Assembly: GCA_031258895.1 (NCBI GenBank)
Contig: JAIRMF010000040.1
Span: 1 to 12,561, forward strand
Direction: 5' to 3'
DNA from: Dysgonamonadaceae bacterium
GTDB lineage: Bacteria; Bacteroidota; Bacteroidia; Bacteroidales; Azobacteroidaceae
DNA: 12,561 nt
This document shows, piece after piece, positions 1 to 6,765 of the stretch (the first letter of the stretch is position 1; each line of letters starts with the position of its first letter). The notes under the pieces were generated by a model. That model saw only the letters and a program-made list of their open reading frames with translations. It was not told the origin of the DNA and did no database searches. Both the position numbers and the translations under genes were made by a program.

Positions 1-1
1 T

Positions 2-205
2 GAATGGACTTGGAGCGGGAATAACGAAGCCTTTCCCGCAGCTACACCATCCAATTCAGTGCAGGCTTCGGGTTCTAATCGCGTCGGACGCGGCGGCAGC
101 TGGAACGGCTCCGAGTCCGTATGCCACGTCTCTCATCGCCTCAACAACTACCCGTACAACCGCTACAGCATTATCGGCTTCCGGGTTGCGTGCAAAGGAG
201 AGTAA
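2..205 (+). CDS. SUMF1/formylglycine-generating-enzyme-like protein, C-terminal fragment
   Basis: Only the last 67 codons are present; the gene enters from the left edge and ends at TAA 203-205. The reading frame starting at base 2 begins EWTW, matching the E-W-T-W stretch common in this fold. It continues through RVGRGGSWN and ends with NRYSIIGFRVACKGE, the R-G-G-S-W and G-F-R-V signature of the SUMF1 (FGE-sulfatase) domain C-terminus. In true formylglycine-generating enzymes a pair of cysteines near this end is catalytic. Here one cysteine is seen (SVCHVSHR), but arginine sits where I would align the second, so sulfatase activation is doubtful. Many gut Bacteroidota carry non-FGE members of this family as secreted or lectin-like proteins. 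The N-terminus, signal peptide and partner genes lie outside the window, so the function is left open. Confidence 0.8.
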   Translation, partial: EWTWSGNNEAFPAATPSNSVQASGSNRVGRGGSWNGSESVCHVSHRLNNYPYNRYSIIGFRVACKGE

Positions 206-224
206 TTGATAAGGAAAAATTTGC

Positions 225-232
225 TATATTTG
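225..232 (+). promoter_or_regulatory. Predicted promoter of queC (-7 box)
   Basis: TATATTTG fits the Bacteroidota -7 consensus TAnnTTTG, with a TTG at 206-208 as a possible -33 element at a slightly short spacing of 16. It predicts a start near 239 and a 5' leader of about 26 nt before the queC ATG. That is too short to hold a riboswitch. Confidence 0.5.
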
Positions 233-264
233 CACCCGTCTCAAATCCAAAAACAAAGCAAATC

Positions 265-954
265 ATGGCAAAACAAGCAACAAAAAACAATAGAAATTCG
301 GCAATCGTCCTGCTATCCGGAGGACAAGACTCTACCACATGCCTCTTCTGGGCAATGCAAAAATTCCAGTCCATCAGAACACTCTGTATATCCTACGGAC
401 AACGACACTTCCTCGAAGTAAATGTGGCAAGAAAAATCGCAGAACAGGCAAAAATACCTTTCCAAATCATCGACGCTCCGTTCATCGGAAAAATGACCGA
501 CAACTCCCTGACAAATACCAACATCGAAATGGACGCCCAAAAACCCGACAACGAATACCCAAATACTTTCGTGCCGGGACGAAACCTGTTCTTCCTCACA
601 ACAGCCGCCGTTATCGCTCGTACTCACCAAATAAATAATATCGTCACAGGAGTCTCCCAAGCCGATTACAGCGGTTACCCAGACTGCCGAAATAATTTCA
701 TCCTCTCCGCTAACACCACAATAAACCTCGCAATGGACGAACAGTTCACAATCCATACACCGTTAATGTGGTTCAGTAAAGCAGAAACATGGGAAATGGC
801 CGATAGACTCGGAGTCCTCGAAATCGTTCAAACACAAACACTGACCTGCTATAACGGTATAATCGCCGATGGATGCGGTAATTGCCCCGCATGTAAATTG
901 CGAAAAACAGGACTGGAAAAATATCTCTCCTCAAAACATAACCGCATGCAATAA
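265..954 (+). CDS. queC: 7-cyano-7-deazaguanine synthase QueC
   Basis: QueC converts 7-carboxy-7-deazaguanine, ammonia and ATP into preQ0 in the cytoplasm, on the route to queuosine in tRNA. The 229-residue protein is close to the usual 220-235. The PP-loop ATP site is SGGQDSTT (residues 18-25). The four zinc cysteines are C195, C204, C207 and C210 in TCYNG...DGCGNCPAC. The conserved VPGRN (about 103-107) and SQADYSGYPDCR (131-142) are also present. The frame stays open upstream to an ATG at 121, but that extension overlaps the previous gene; the start at 265 gives the standard N-terminus and sits behind a good -7 box. There is no Shine-Dalgarno sequence. The neighbours are unrelated, and queF, the next enzyme of the pathway, lies far downstream at 10640. 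Identity is near certain. Confidence 0.97.
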   Translation: MAKQATKNNRNSAIVLLSGGQDSTTCLFWAMQKFQSIRTLCISYGQRHFLEVNVARKIAEQAKIPFQIIDAPFIGKMTDNSLTNTNIEMDAQKPDNEYPNTFVPGRNLFFLTTAAVIARTHQINNIVTGVSQADYSGYPDCRNNFILSANTTINLAMDEQFTIHTPLMWFSKAETWEMADRLGVLEIVQTQTLTCYNGIIADGCGNCPACKLRKTGLEKYLSSKHNRMQ

Positions 955-992
955 AAAAATAGCCCCCAACCGAAAAACGGCCGGGGGCTATT
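952..992 (-). terminator. Intrinsic terminator of the ompA-like gene between convergent genes
   Basis: Read on the minus strand, a stem built on TAGCCCCCGGCCG and CGGTTGGGGGCTA closes around a short T-rich loop and is followed by seven Ts (the A run at 953-959). The inner GG/TT pairs are G-U wobbles in the minus transcript but A-C mismatches in the plus transcript, so the element serves the minus-strand gene ending at 1037. It may also help stop queC. The same hairpin recurs after serC. Confidence 0.85.
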
Positions 993-1036
993 AACTTAAA
1001 TATCACCGGTGTGACTCAAAAAACATCGGCAGATAT

Positions 1037-2260
1037 TTAGTCGGCACTCATAATAACAACTCTGTTCCAACTGTTCTCCGAATAAGGCTGAACCTTATCC
1101 CCGTTCCAGGAAACAGTGATCTTGCTCGATGGAATCTTGTACTTCGTGGTAAGCTCCTTAGCAACAGCCTGCGCCCGACGACGAGAAAGATCCTCATTGT
1201 ACTTAGCAGTGCCCGTCTTCTTGTCGGCATAGCCTATCACCTTGATCTTCTCTCCCGTATTCTTCACAAATTCAGCCGTGTTATAAATGCCAACCTTCTG
1301 GTTCTCATCTACCTTATCACTGTTGATACGGAAAAATACTACGTTAGGTACATAGTTGATCTCGCTCTTGACAACCGGCGCAACATCAGGACACTTCGGG
1401 CAGGAAACAGGACGCTTCGAAAGCTTCTCGTTCTCAGCGCGAAGAGAATTGATCTTACCGTTCAAATCGTCAATCAACCCGTAATCAAGCGCGGCTACAA
1501 CATCAAAGTCCGTCTTGCCGAGCTTAAACGTTAAACCGGCAGTCGCAGTCGTAATAACCTCGTTCTTCCTCCCGTAAAAAACACCGTCAAAATAATCCGG
1601 AACAATAGCAGCGCCAAGATCAAAATCAAGATTAACATGCTTGCTCAACCTGAAACCAAACTGAATGCCGGCATTAACCGAAATAGCGTCGGCATGCCTC
1701 CTCCAGCCTCCGTGCCCCAGCCACTGATCGTCTTCACGAACACCGCGAGGGATAAAAGCACCGGCAGCCTTACGATCACCATCCTGCTTGTTCTCAAACT
1801 TGTGAGCAAAACCAAGACCAAGGTAAGGAGTGAAGTTAAAAACCTTCGTGGGTGAATAAACTCCCCAATAATTGGACAAATTCCACATAGCGTCAAGATG
1901 AACATTCAAATAATCATCGTTCTGCCAATAAAGATTGTCCTTACCTTCCCCGGAACGTTTCACCCCGTCCAAAGCTCCACCTTGACCTTTCAGCCTTACT
2001 CCCCAATAGGGGGAAAACCATTTGCCAAGCGCAAAAACGGGAACTACCGTGGCCAAATGAGTAGGATTCGGCGCCAGATCATTCTGGTCGGCAAAATAAA
2101 TCTGACCACCTCCACCTATATGGATGAACCAGTTCTCACCTGCCCTACTGTGTTTAAAAGCTGTTTTGTAACCAGCCTCACTACTGCTCTGAGCCTCCTG
2201 CGCAACAGAATAAAGCGCAAAACTCAGCAAAAACGACACAAGAATAAATTTTGTTTTCAT
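1037..2260 (-). CDS. OmpA-family outer membrane protein
   Basis: Outer-membrane protein expected to tether the membrane to peptidoglycan, like the abundant OmpA/Omp40-41-type proteins of Bacteroidales. The 407 residues start with a signal peptide (MKTKFILVSFLLSFALYSVA, likely cut after A20). An N-terminal beta-barrel-like part follows (about 45-260, alternating aromatic strands such as NFTPYLGLGFAHKF). Then come a short heptad-like linker (about 264-282), a cysteine pair (CPKCPD) and a C-terminal OmpA domain (about 305-407). In that domain GYAD...NEDLSRRRAQAV carries D346 and R362, equivalent to the diaminopimelate-binding Asp and Arg of E. coli OmpA. The start at 2260 gives the complete signal peptide and lies behind a near-ideal promoter. 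The gene is monocistronic with its own terminator. I assign no symbol because Bacteroidota carry several paralogues. Confidence 0.93.
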   Translation of the reverse strand: MKTKFILVSFLLSFALYSVAQEAQSSSEAGYKTAFKHSRAGENWFIHIGGGGQIYFADQNDLAPNPTHLATVVPVFALGKWFSPYWGVRLKGQGGALDGVKRSGEGKDNLYWQNDDYLNVHLDAMWNLSNYWGVYSPTKVFNFTPYLGLGFAHKFENKQDGDRKAAGAFIPRGVREDDQWLGHGGWRRHADAISVNAGIQFGFRLSKHVNLDFDLGAAIVPDYFDGVFYGRKNEVITTATAGLTFKLGKTDFDVVAALDYGLIDDLNGKINSLRAENEKLSKRPVSCPKCPDVAPVVKSEINYVPNVVFFRINSDKVDENQKVGIYNTAEFVKNTGEKIKVIGYADKKTGTAKYNEDLSRRRAQAVAKELTTKYKIPSSKITVSWNGDKVQPYSENSWNRVVIMSAD

Positions 2261-2266
2261 AACTAA

Positions 2267-2292
2267 ATGTTAATAATTTATGTTAATAATAT
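2267..2292. repeat. Two tandem AT-rich 13-mers
   Basis: ATGTTAATAATTT (2267-2279) is followed directly by ATGTTAATAATAT (2280-2292), identical at 12 of 13 positions. They fill most of the predicted ompA 5' leader and lie in an 80-base stretch (2261-2340) with only 13 G or C. They could be a leader element that stabilises the mRNA or helps ribosome loading, or an unwinding-type repeat; the sequence alone does not decide. Confidence 0.7.
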
Positions 2293-2297
2293 TTGTA

Positions 2298-2329
2298 CAA
2301 AGGTATAAATAAAAATTTGAATATGCAAA
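2298..2329 (-). promoter_or_regulatory. Predicted strong promoter of the ompA-like gene
   Basis: On the minus strand, TTTG (2326-2329), 20 bases and TACCTTTG (2298-2305) match the Bacteroidota -33/-7 consensus exactly. The start is predicted near 2291, giving a leader of about 30 nt made only of A/T-rich sequence. Such a promoter suits an abundant outer-membrane protein. Confidence 0.75.
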
Positions 2330-2365
2330 AAAACTTCCAAAAAACAGCGTTTTCCTATCAATTTA

Positions 2366-2396
2366 TTTGCCGAAACAGGGATTTTAACTACCTTTG
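2366..2396 (+). promoter_or_regulatory. Predicted promoter of the rhomboid-EEP operon
   Basis: TTTG (2366-2369), 19 bases and TACCTTTG (2389-2396) match the consensus. The predicted start near 2403 leaves a leader of about 17 nt. The element is back-to-back with the ompA promoter, about 40 bases away. Confidence 0.75.
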
Positions 2397-2419
2397 CAGG
2401 CTAACATAAAAATTTCACA

Positions 2420-3259
2420 ATGTCATATTACCAAAGATCCTCCGCCTTCGGAATTCCTGTGATCACAAGAAACCTCCTTATCATTAACGCTATTATCTGG
2501 GCGTCTTGTAACCTTATCGGAAACCTGTACATCTACCTCGCACTCTTCAATACCGGTTCGGGATATTTCAAGATCTATCAGCTGGTCTCATACATGTTTA
2601 CCCACACGGAATTTTCTCATCTGTTTTTCAACATGTTCGCCCTGTTCATGTTTGGTTCGGCAATAGAAACTTTCTGGGGACAGAAACGATACCTTACGTA
2701 TTATATGGTAACCGGCGTCGGAGCGGGGCTTATACAACTGTTCACAATGTATCTGCAAGGCATCACCGTTCCCATACCCACTATCGGCGCTTCCGGCGCT
2801 GTTTTCGGGCTGTTGCTTGCTTTCGGTATGCTTTTTCCAAACACTCCCATGTTTTTGATGTTTCTGCCGATTCCCATCAAAGCCAAATATATGGTTGCCG
2901 GTTACGGCCTGATTGAGTTTTTCTACGGAATATCAGGCAACAACGATAATATTGCACATTTTGCTCACCTGGGAGGAATGTTGTTCGGTATTATCCTGAT
3001 TCTGTACTGGAAAAAAAACAACGGTTATTACGGCAGCTCGTTTTTCAGCAACCTGAACCCATTGAAATTTCTAAAAAATAAACTCCCCCGGTCACGCAAT
3101 GCCAACACTCGGCGTCGCGAAACGGACTGGGATTTTAATGCCCGAAAGACCGCAGAGAACCGTGAGATAGACAGGATTCTCGACAAAATCAAATTCTCCG
3201 GTTACGATAGCCTCTCTGAGGACGAAAAACAAAAACTGTTCAAGTCCGGTAAGAAGTAA
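2420..3259 (+). CDS. Rhomboid-family intramembrane serine protease
   Basis: Cleaves transmembrane substrates within the cytoplasmic membrane. The 279 residues hold about six membrane segments between residues 15 and 198. The catalytic serine is S125 in IGASGAVFG on one helix, and the catalytic histidine is H183 in HFAHLGGMLFG on another. HLFFNMFALFMFG (67-79) supplies the conserved H and N of the oxyanion region. After the membrane domain comes a basic cytosolic linker and then REIDRILDKIKFSGYDSLSE (about 248-267). That tail recurs in Bacteroidota rhomboids; I recall it as a DUF6576-type domain, not verified. The substrate is unknown. The gene overlaps the next by one base (TAATG), so the two should be translated together. 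In other Bacteroidales two rhomboids often precede the EEP gene; only one is seen here. Confidence 0.93.
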   Translation: MSYYQRSSAFGIPVITRNLLIINAIIWASCNLIGNLYIYLALFNTGSGYFKIYQLVSYMFTHTEFSHLFFNMFALFMFGSAIETFWGQKRYLTYYMVTGVGAGLIQLFTMYLQGITVPIPTIGASGAVFGLLLAFGMLFPNTPMFLMFLPIPIKAKYMVAGYGLIEFFYGISGNNDNIAHFAHLGGMLFGIILILYWKKNNGYYGSSFFSNLNPLKFLKNKLPRSRNANTRRRETDWDFNARKTAENREIDRILDKIKFSGYDSLSEDEKQKLFKSGKK

Positions 3260-4356
3260 TGGACGTTATAGGGAGATTCCTGTTGAACATACTGAGGGTT
3301 ATAGGATTCGTTTTTCTTCCCATTCTTGTTCTTTCCTCGTTTTCGGACCGTGTTTCGCCTCTGGTTTGTGTATGGTTTTCCTATCTCGGCCTGTTCTTCC
3401 CCTTTATTCTCTTGGTAAACATATTTTTCGCCTGTTTTTTCATTCTTCTCGGAAGATGGAAGACGGTAATGGTTTATGCGGTTGTCTTTTTGCTGTGCTG
3501 GAATGCCGTTCGTACCTATTTCCCTGTTCATTTTCGAAATAGGGAAGTTCCGGAGGGTTGTATCAAGCTTTTGACGTATAACGTAATGCACTTCGACGGT
3601 TTCAGGAAGGATCGCAAGGGGTCCAATGCGATATTGAATTATATAAGGGACAGTGAGGCGGACATTGTTTGCCTTCAAGAGTACGGTTACTCCACCGACG
3701 GTATTCATTTGAGCGAAAGCGATATCATCGGCGCTTTGAAGAGGTTGCCCTATCACCATTTCGACAGATTCGGGTCTTCCGGCAAGAGTGTTTATGGGAT
3801 AGCTGTTTTTTCGAAATATCCTTTTTCTCGTACAGAAAAGCTTAGCTATCCAAGTCGGAACAACGGTTCTGTCATTGTCGAGCTTGACGTTGGAGGCAGG
3901 AAACTCACTGTTATCAACAATCATTTGGAATCTAACGGCTTATCGGTTGATGACAGGGCGGGTTTTTACGATCTGACAAGCCATCCCGACACCGAGAAGT
4001 TTGAAAGTTTCACTCATCTGCTGCGCAATCGGTTATCTTCGGCTTTCAAAGCTCGCGCGAGGCAGGCGGAGGTTATCGCTGAGGCTATATCGAGGAACGG
4101 TAATCCCTATGTTATTGTATGCGGCGATTTCAACGACACACCTATTTCGTACGTTCGTCACAGTATAGGCAGTGGTCTTGACGATGCGTTTGTAGAGACC
4201 GGTTTTGGGCCTGGGATAACTTATAATCGGCAGCGGTTTCTTTTTCGTATCGACCACATACTTCACAGTAGTAATATCAAAGCTTACGATTGCACGATCG
4301 GCAATTTGAGGAATTCCGATCATTATCCCGTATCATGCCTGCTGAAATTTGATTGA
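3259..4356 (+). CDS. Membrane-anchored endonuclease/exonuclease/phosphatase (EEP) family protein
   Basis: The 365 residues comprise three or four N-terminal membrane helices (about 8-26, 34-65, 68-86) and a soluble EEP domain (about 101-365). All family motifs are visible: LLTYNVMHFD (104-113), DIVCLQE with E141 as metal ligand, NNHLES (220-225), CGDFNDTP (288-295), RIDHIL (330-335) and SDHYPVS (353-359), with the catalytic Asp-His pair. The fold covers AP endonucleases, DNases, sphingomyelinases and inositol phosphatases. The membrane anchor suggests the domain acts at the membrane, facing the periplasm or cytosol, on a lipid or phosphodiester, but the substrate cannot be read from sequence. 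The start ATG overlaps the rhomboid stop (TAATG), indicating translational coupling. No obvious terminator follows. Confidence 0.9.
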   Translation: MDVIGRFLLNILRVIGFVFLPILVLSSFSDRVSPLVCVWFSYLGLFFPFILLVNIFFACFFILLGRWKTVMVYAVVFLLCWNAVRTYFPVHFRNREVPEGCIKLLTYNVMHFDGFRKDRKGSNAILNYIRDSEADIVCLQEYGYSTDGIHLSESDIIGALKRLPYHHFDRFGSSGKSVYGIAVFSKYPFSRTEKLSYPSRNNGSVIVELDVGGRKLTVINNHLESNGLSVDDRAGFYDLTSHPDTEKFESFTHLLRNRLSSAFKARARQAEVIAEAISRNGNPYVIVCGDFNDTPISYVRHSIGSGLDDAFVETGFGPGITYNRQRFLFRIDHILHSSNIKAYDCTIGNLRNSDHYPVSCLLKFD

Positions 4357-4451
4357 TTTGTTATTTTTCTTTTTTGTAATGGCGATTCCCGCGGTTTTCC
4401 GAGCTTTCCTTACTGTTGAACGTCAAGACCGAAAACTTTGATTAATTTCAT

Positions 4452-4459
4452 TATCTTTG
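4452..4459 (+). promoter_or_regulatory. Predicted promoter of the cyclase-lipoprotein operon (-7 box)
   Basis: TATCTTTG fits TAnnTTTG and predicts a start near 4466 and a leader of about 23 nt. No TTG lies at the usual 19-21 spacing; the nearest, TTTG at 4437-4440, is too close. The promoter is therefore less certain than others here. Confidence 0.5.
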
Positions 4460-4488
4460 CATTCAAAACAATATAAATTACATTGAGC

Positions 4489-5130
4489 ATGAAAAAAATA
4501 ATTGATTTGACCGCTCCGATGACTGACGGTGATCCGACGATGCCGATGGATCCGAAGTTATCCATATCGTGGCACTGTACGCTTAGCACGCTCGGCTATA
4601 ATCTTTCGCGCGTTATTATGTCGACTCATCAGGGGACGCATATTGATGCACCGCGACATTTTTTCAATAATGGCATGTGCGTTGACCAGTTAGAGCTCAG
4701 CCGTTGCATTGTCACGGCAATCAAGGTTGACATGACGCATAAGGAGTCCGATACGCCGATTCTGCCTTCCGATATGAAGCCTTACGAGGAGCGGATAACA
4801 TCGGGATGTGCGGTGTTGATCAGGACGGGGTGGGACAGGTATTTCCCGGGTCCGGAGTTTTTCGCCGGATTTCCATATGTATCCAAGGAGTTAGCCGATT
4901 GGTTTGTGGAAAGAAAAGTTGGGCTTGTCGGCATGGATTTGCCTACCCCTAACGGCATTGATTGGAAGTATGTCCATGTAAAGATGCTTGGCGCGGGAAT
5001 TCTTATTGTCGAGGGGCTTGTAAACATGGACGCGCTGCCGGATGATAGAGCTTTCACTTTTCTTGCTTTGCCGCTTAAATTGAAAGGTCGGGACGGATCT
5101 CCGGTACGTGCCGTTGCGTTACTCGACTGA
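4489..5130 (+). CDS. Cyclase-family protein (kynurenine formamidase-like metal hydrolase)
   Basis: The 213 residues belong to the cyclase/KynB family of metal-dependent hydrolases, which open amide or ester bonds such as that of N-formylkynurenine. The metal-binding signature HQGTHIDAPRH (47-57) has all three histidines and D53. Further family features are IRTGWDRYF (111-119), GLVGMDLPTPNG (145-156), EGLVNMDALP (175-184) and the terminal LKGRDGSPVRAVAL. Length matches the usual 205-220. In-frame TTG at 4483 could extend it by two residues, but ATG 4489 gives the usual MKKIIDLT start. No tryptophan-degradation genes lie nearby, so the natural substrate is uncertain and kynB is not assigned. 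It is followed after 30 bases by a lipoprotein gene and is probably co-transcribed with it. Confidence 0.88.
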   Translation: MKKIIDLTAPMTDGDPTMPMDPKLSISWHCTLSTLGYNLSRVIMSTHQGTHIDAPRHFFNNGMCVDQLELSRCIVTAIKVDMTHKESDTPILPSDMKPYEERITSGCAVLIRTGWDRYFPGPEFFAGFPYVSKELADWFVERKVGLVGMDLPTPNGIDWKYVHVKMLGAGILIVEGLVNMDALPDDRAFTFLALPLKLKGRDGSPVRAVALLD

Positions 5131-5160
5131 TTATAAACGGGGATTGAAACGGTTTGGCAA

Positions 5161-6135
5161 ATGAAGGACATCTTGAAATTGTTCGGCGTAGGGCCGGCGG
5201 TAAGGATCTGCTTGTTGACTGTGCCGTGTTTCTTTTTCGCATGCAGGAAGACGCTTCACGACTCCGATACGCTGACCGGCGGACTTATTCATGTTTCGTC
5301 GAGCGATGAGTTCCGATATTTTCTGGATGCCGAGATAGATGCTTTCTGTATGCAGTATGATTCTGCGCATATCATTCCGAGGTACGGAACGGAAAAGGAT
5401 GCGATTCGTCTTTTGGTTGAGGATTCCGTACGGTTTGCGATTGCGACCAGAGGTCCGACCGAGCGGGAGGCCTATCTTTTGAGCACAAAGAATCTTACCG
5501 TCCATAAGAGTGTCATTGCTTTTGACGGCGTTGCGCTTGTCACCGGCACGGTTGACTCTCTTTTGTCTCTTTCGACAATCAGGAAGATTCTAAGGGGAGA
5601 TATTACCGACTGGTCTGAAGTCAATCCGGATAATCATGCCGGCGCCATTCGCATTCTTTTCGACAATCAACATTCGGGTGTTTTCCGTTATCTGATCGAC
5701 TCTCTGCTTGAGGGGAACGTCGGGAAGATAAGTCCTAATTTTTACAGTGTCGGGACGGCGGCCGAAGTGATTGAGAAGACGTCTACACATTCCGGTGCGC
5801 TTGGGTTCGTCGCTTTCGGATACATTGCCGGCGTGAGGGGAAAGTTTGACGACCGGGAGGTTGGGAATTTACGGCTTGTCAGGGTAAGTAAAGAGGATGT
5901 TGCGACGATTGAAAACAGCGGGTTACCGTATGCCGGCGATCTTTTGTCGGGTCGTTATCCTTTATGGCGTTCGGTTTATGTTCTTGTTTCGGATCCAAAA
6001 GCCGGTTTACCGACCGGATTTGCGGTTTTTATTGCCAACCAGGTCGGTCAGAAGGTCATCCAGAAGGCGGGATTGCTTCCAATAACCGACGCCTGGAACA
6101 TTCCTGTCGAAATCATTGAGGAGTTTGGTAATTGA
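5161..6135 (+). CDS. PstS-like phosphate-type substrate-binding lipoprotein
   Basis: The 324-residue secreted lipoprotein has a hydrophobic N-terminus (about 14-27) ending in FFFAC, with C28 as the probable lipidated cysteine; a less typical alternative is C23. The body resembles the periplasmic-binding-protein superfamily that includes PstS: a first strand GLIHVSSSDEF (41-51), IRKILRGDITDW (140-151, like the PstS I..G.I..W motif), and an anion-loop-like DNQHSGVFRYLID (168-180). ALGFVAFGYIAG (213-224) and the final GQKVIQKAGLLP (296-307) also fit. It would bind phosphate or a similar small anion in the periplasm or at the cell surface. No pstCAB transporter genes are adjacent, so it may serve a distant transporter or act as a sensor. 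It follows the cyclase gene by 30 bases and converges on the next gene with a gap of only 3 bases. Confidence 0.8.
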   Translation: MKDILKLFGVGPAVRICLLTVPCFFFACRKTLHDSDTLTGGLIHVSSSDEFRYFLDAEIDAFCMQYDSAHIIPRYGTEKDAIRLLVEDSVRFAIATRGPTEREAYLLSTKNLTVHKSVIAFDGVALVTGTVDSLLSLSTIRKILRGDITDWSEVNPDNHAGAIRILFDNQHSGVFRYLIDSLLEGNVGKISPNFYSVGTAAEVIEKTSTHSGALGFVAFGYIAGVRGKFDDREVGNLRLVRVSKEDVATIENSGLPYAGDLLSGRYPLWRSVYVLVSDPKAGLPTGFAVFIANQVGQKVIQKAGLLPITDAWNIPVEIIEEFGN

Positions 6136-6138
6136 GGT

Positions 6139-6756
6139 TTAGAATCGGAAGATATTTCCGGCGCATTTTTCCAACATTTCCACGCAGAGGTCTATTCCGA
6201 GTGTTGATGAATTAAGACACAGGTCGTATGATGCGGCGTTTCCCCACTCTTTATTACTGTAATAGTTGTAGTATGCGGCGCGTTTTTTGTCGGCATGTTC
6301 TATCATTACGGACGCTTCTTTTTCCGTGATATTTTTTGAATCGGCAAGTCTTTTTGTACGGTCGTTATCGTTGGCGGAAATAAATATTCTGAGCAGGCGG
6401 TTTGATTCGCGTAGGATATAGTCGGCGCAACGTCCGACGATGATGCATGATTCTCTGCCGGCGATATTTCTAATTACGTCGCTTTGGATTTTGAACAGGG
6501 TTTCGTTACAGAGACAGTTCACGCTGCCGTTTCCCATGTATCCTGTTCTGAAGCCGAAGTAGGAATCTAAGGCGTTAAAGTTGCTTTTTTCGTCTGCTTT
6601 TTCGAAGAATTCCGTTCCAAGTCCGCTTTCTTTGGATGCGATGTTGATCAGTTCTTTGTCGTAGCAGGCGATATTGAGTTTTTGTGCGAGTTTTTCCCCT
6701 ATAATTTTGCCTCCGCTACCGAGTTGTCTACCGATTGTGATGATATATTTTTCCAT
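6139..6756 (-). CDS. Cytidylate-kinase-like P-loop protein
   Basis: The 205-residue protein belongs to the cytidylate-kinase-like family of small P-loop kinases, distinct from housekeeping Cmk. An N-terminal nucleotide loop ITIGRQLGSGGKIIG (6-20) is followed by CYDKELI (31-37). A later segment, CIIVGRCADYIL (104-115), is typical of the family, and the C-terminal helix region has DKKRAAYYNYYSNKEWG (156-172). The phosphate acceptor for this subfamily is not established, so a role in nucleotide metabolism is only an inference. It starts 9 bases after the MATE exporter stop with no promoter between them, so the pair is an operon. I recall MATE-plus-cytidylate-kinase-like pairs in other Bacteroidales, which suggests functional linkage. 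Confidence 0.85.
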   Translation of the reverse strand: MEKYIITIGRQLGSGGKIIGEKLAQKLNIACYDKELINIASKESGLGTEFFEKADEKSNFNALDSYFGFRTGYMGNGSVNCLCNETLFKIQSDVIRNIAGRESCIIVGRCADYILRESNRLLRIFISANDNDRTKRLADSKNITEKEASVMIEHADKKRAAYYNYYSNKEWGNAASYDLCLNSSTLGIDLCVEMLEKCAGNIFRF

Positions 6757-6765
6757 TTCGACTGT

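Noticed and set aside
233..264. Possible preQ1 riboswitch ahead of queC
   Set aside because: The predicted leader is about 26 nt, A-rich, and shows no C-rich pseudoknot or aptamer-like pairing. The same applies to the leader of about 14 nt ahead of queF.
121..264. N-terminal extension of queC from ATG 121
   Set aside because: It overlaps the end of the SUMF1-like gene and the queC promoter, and adds 48 residues with no counterpart in QueC.
1002..1014. Palindrome around CACCGGTG between the queC/ompA terminator and the ompA stop
   Set aside because: It is short, lies in a 3' untranslated region between convergent genes and has no promoter nearby, so chance is likely.
3202..3924. 240-codon minus-strand frame opposite the EEP gene
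   Set aside because: It shows no family features, overlaps the well-supported rhomboid and EEP coding regions, and is best explained as a shadow frame.
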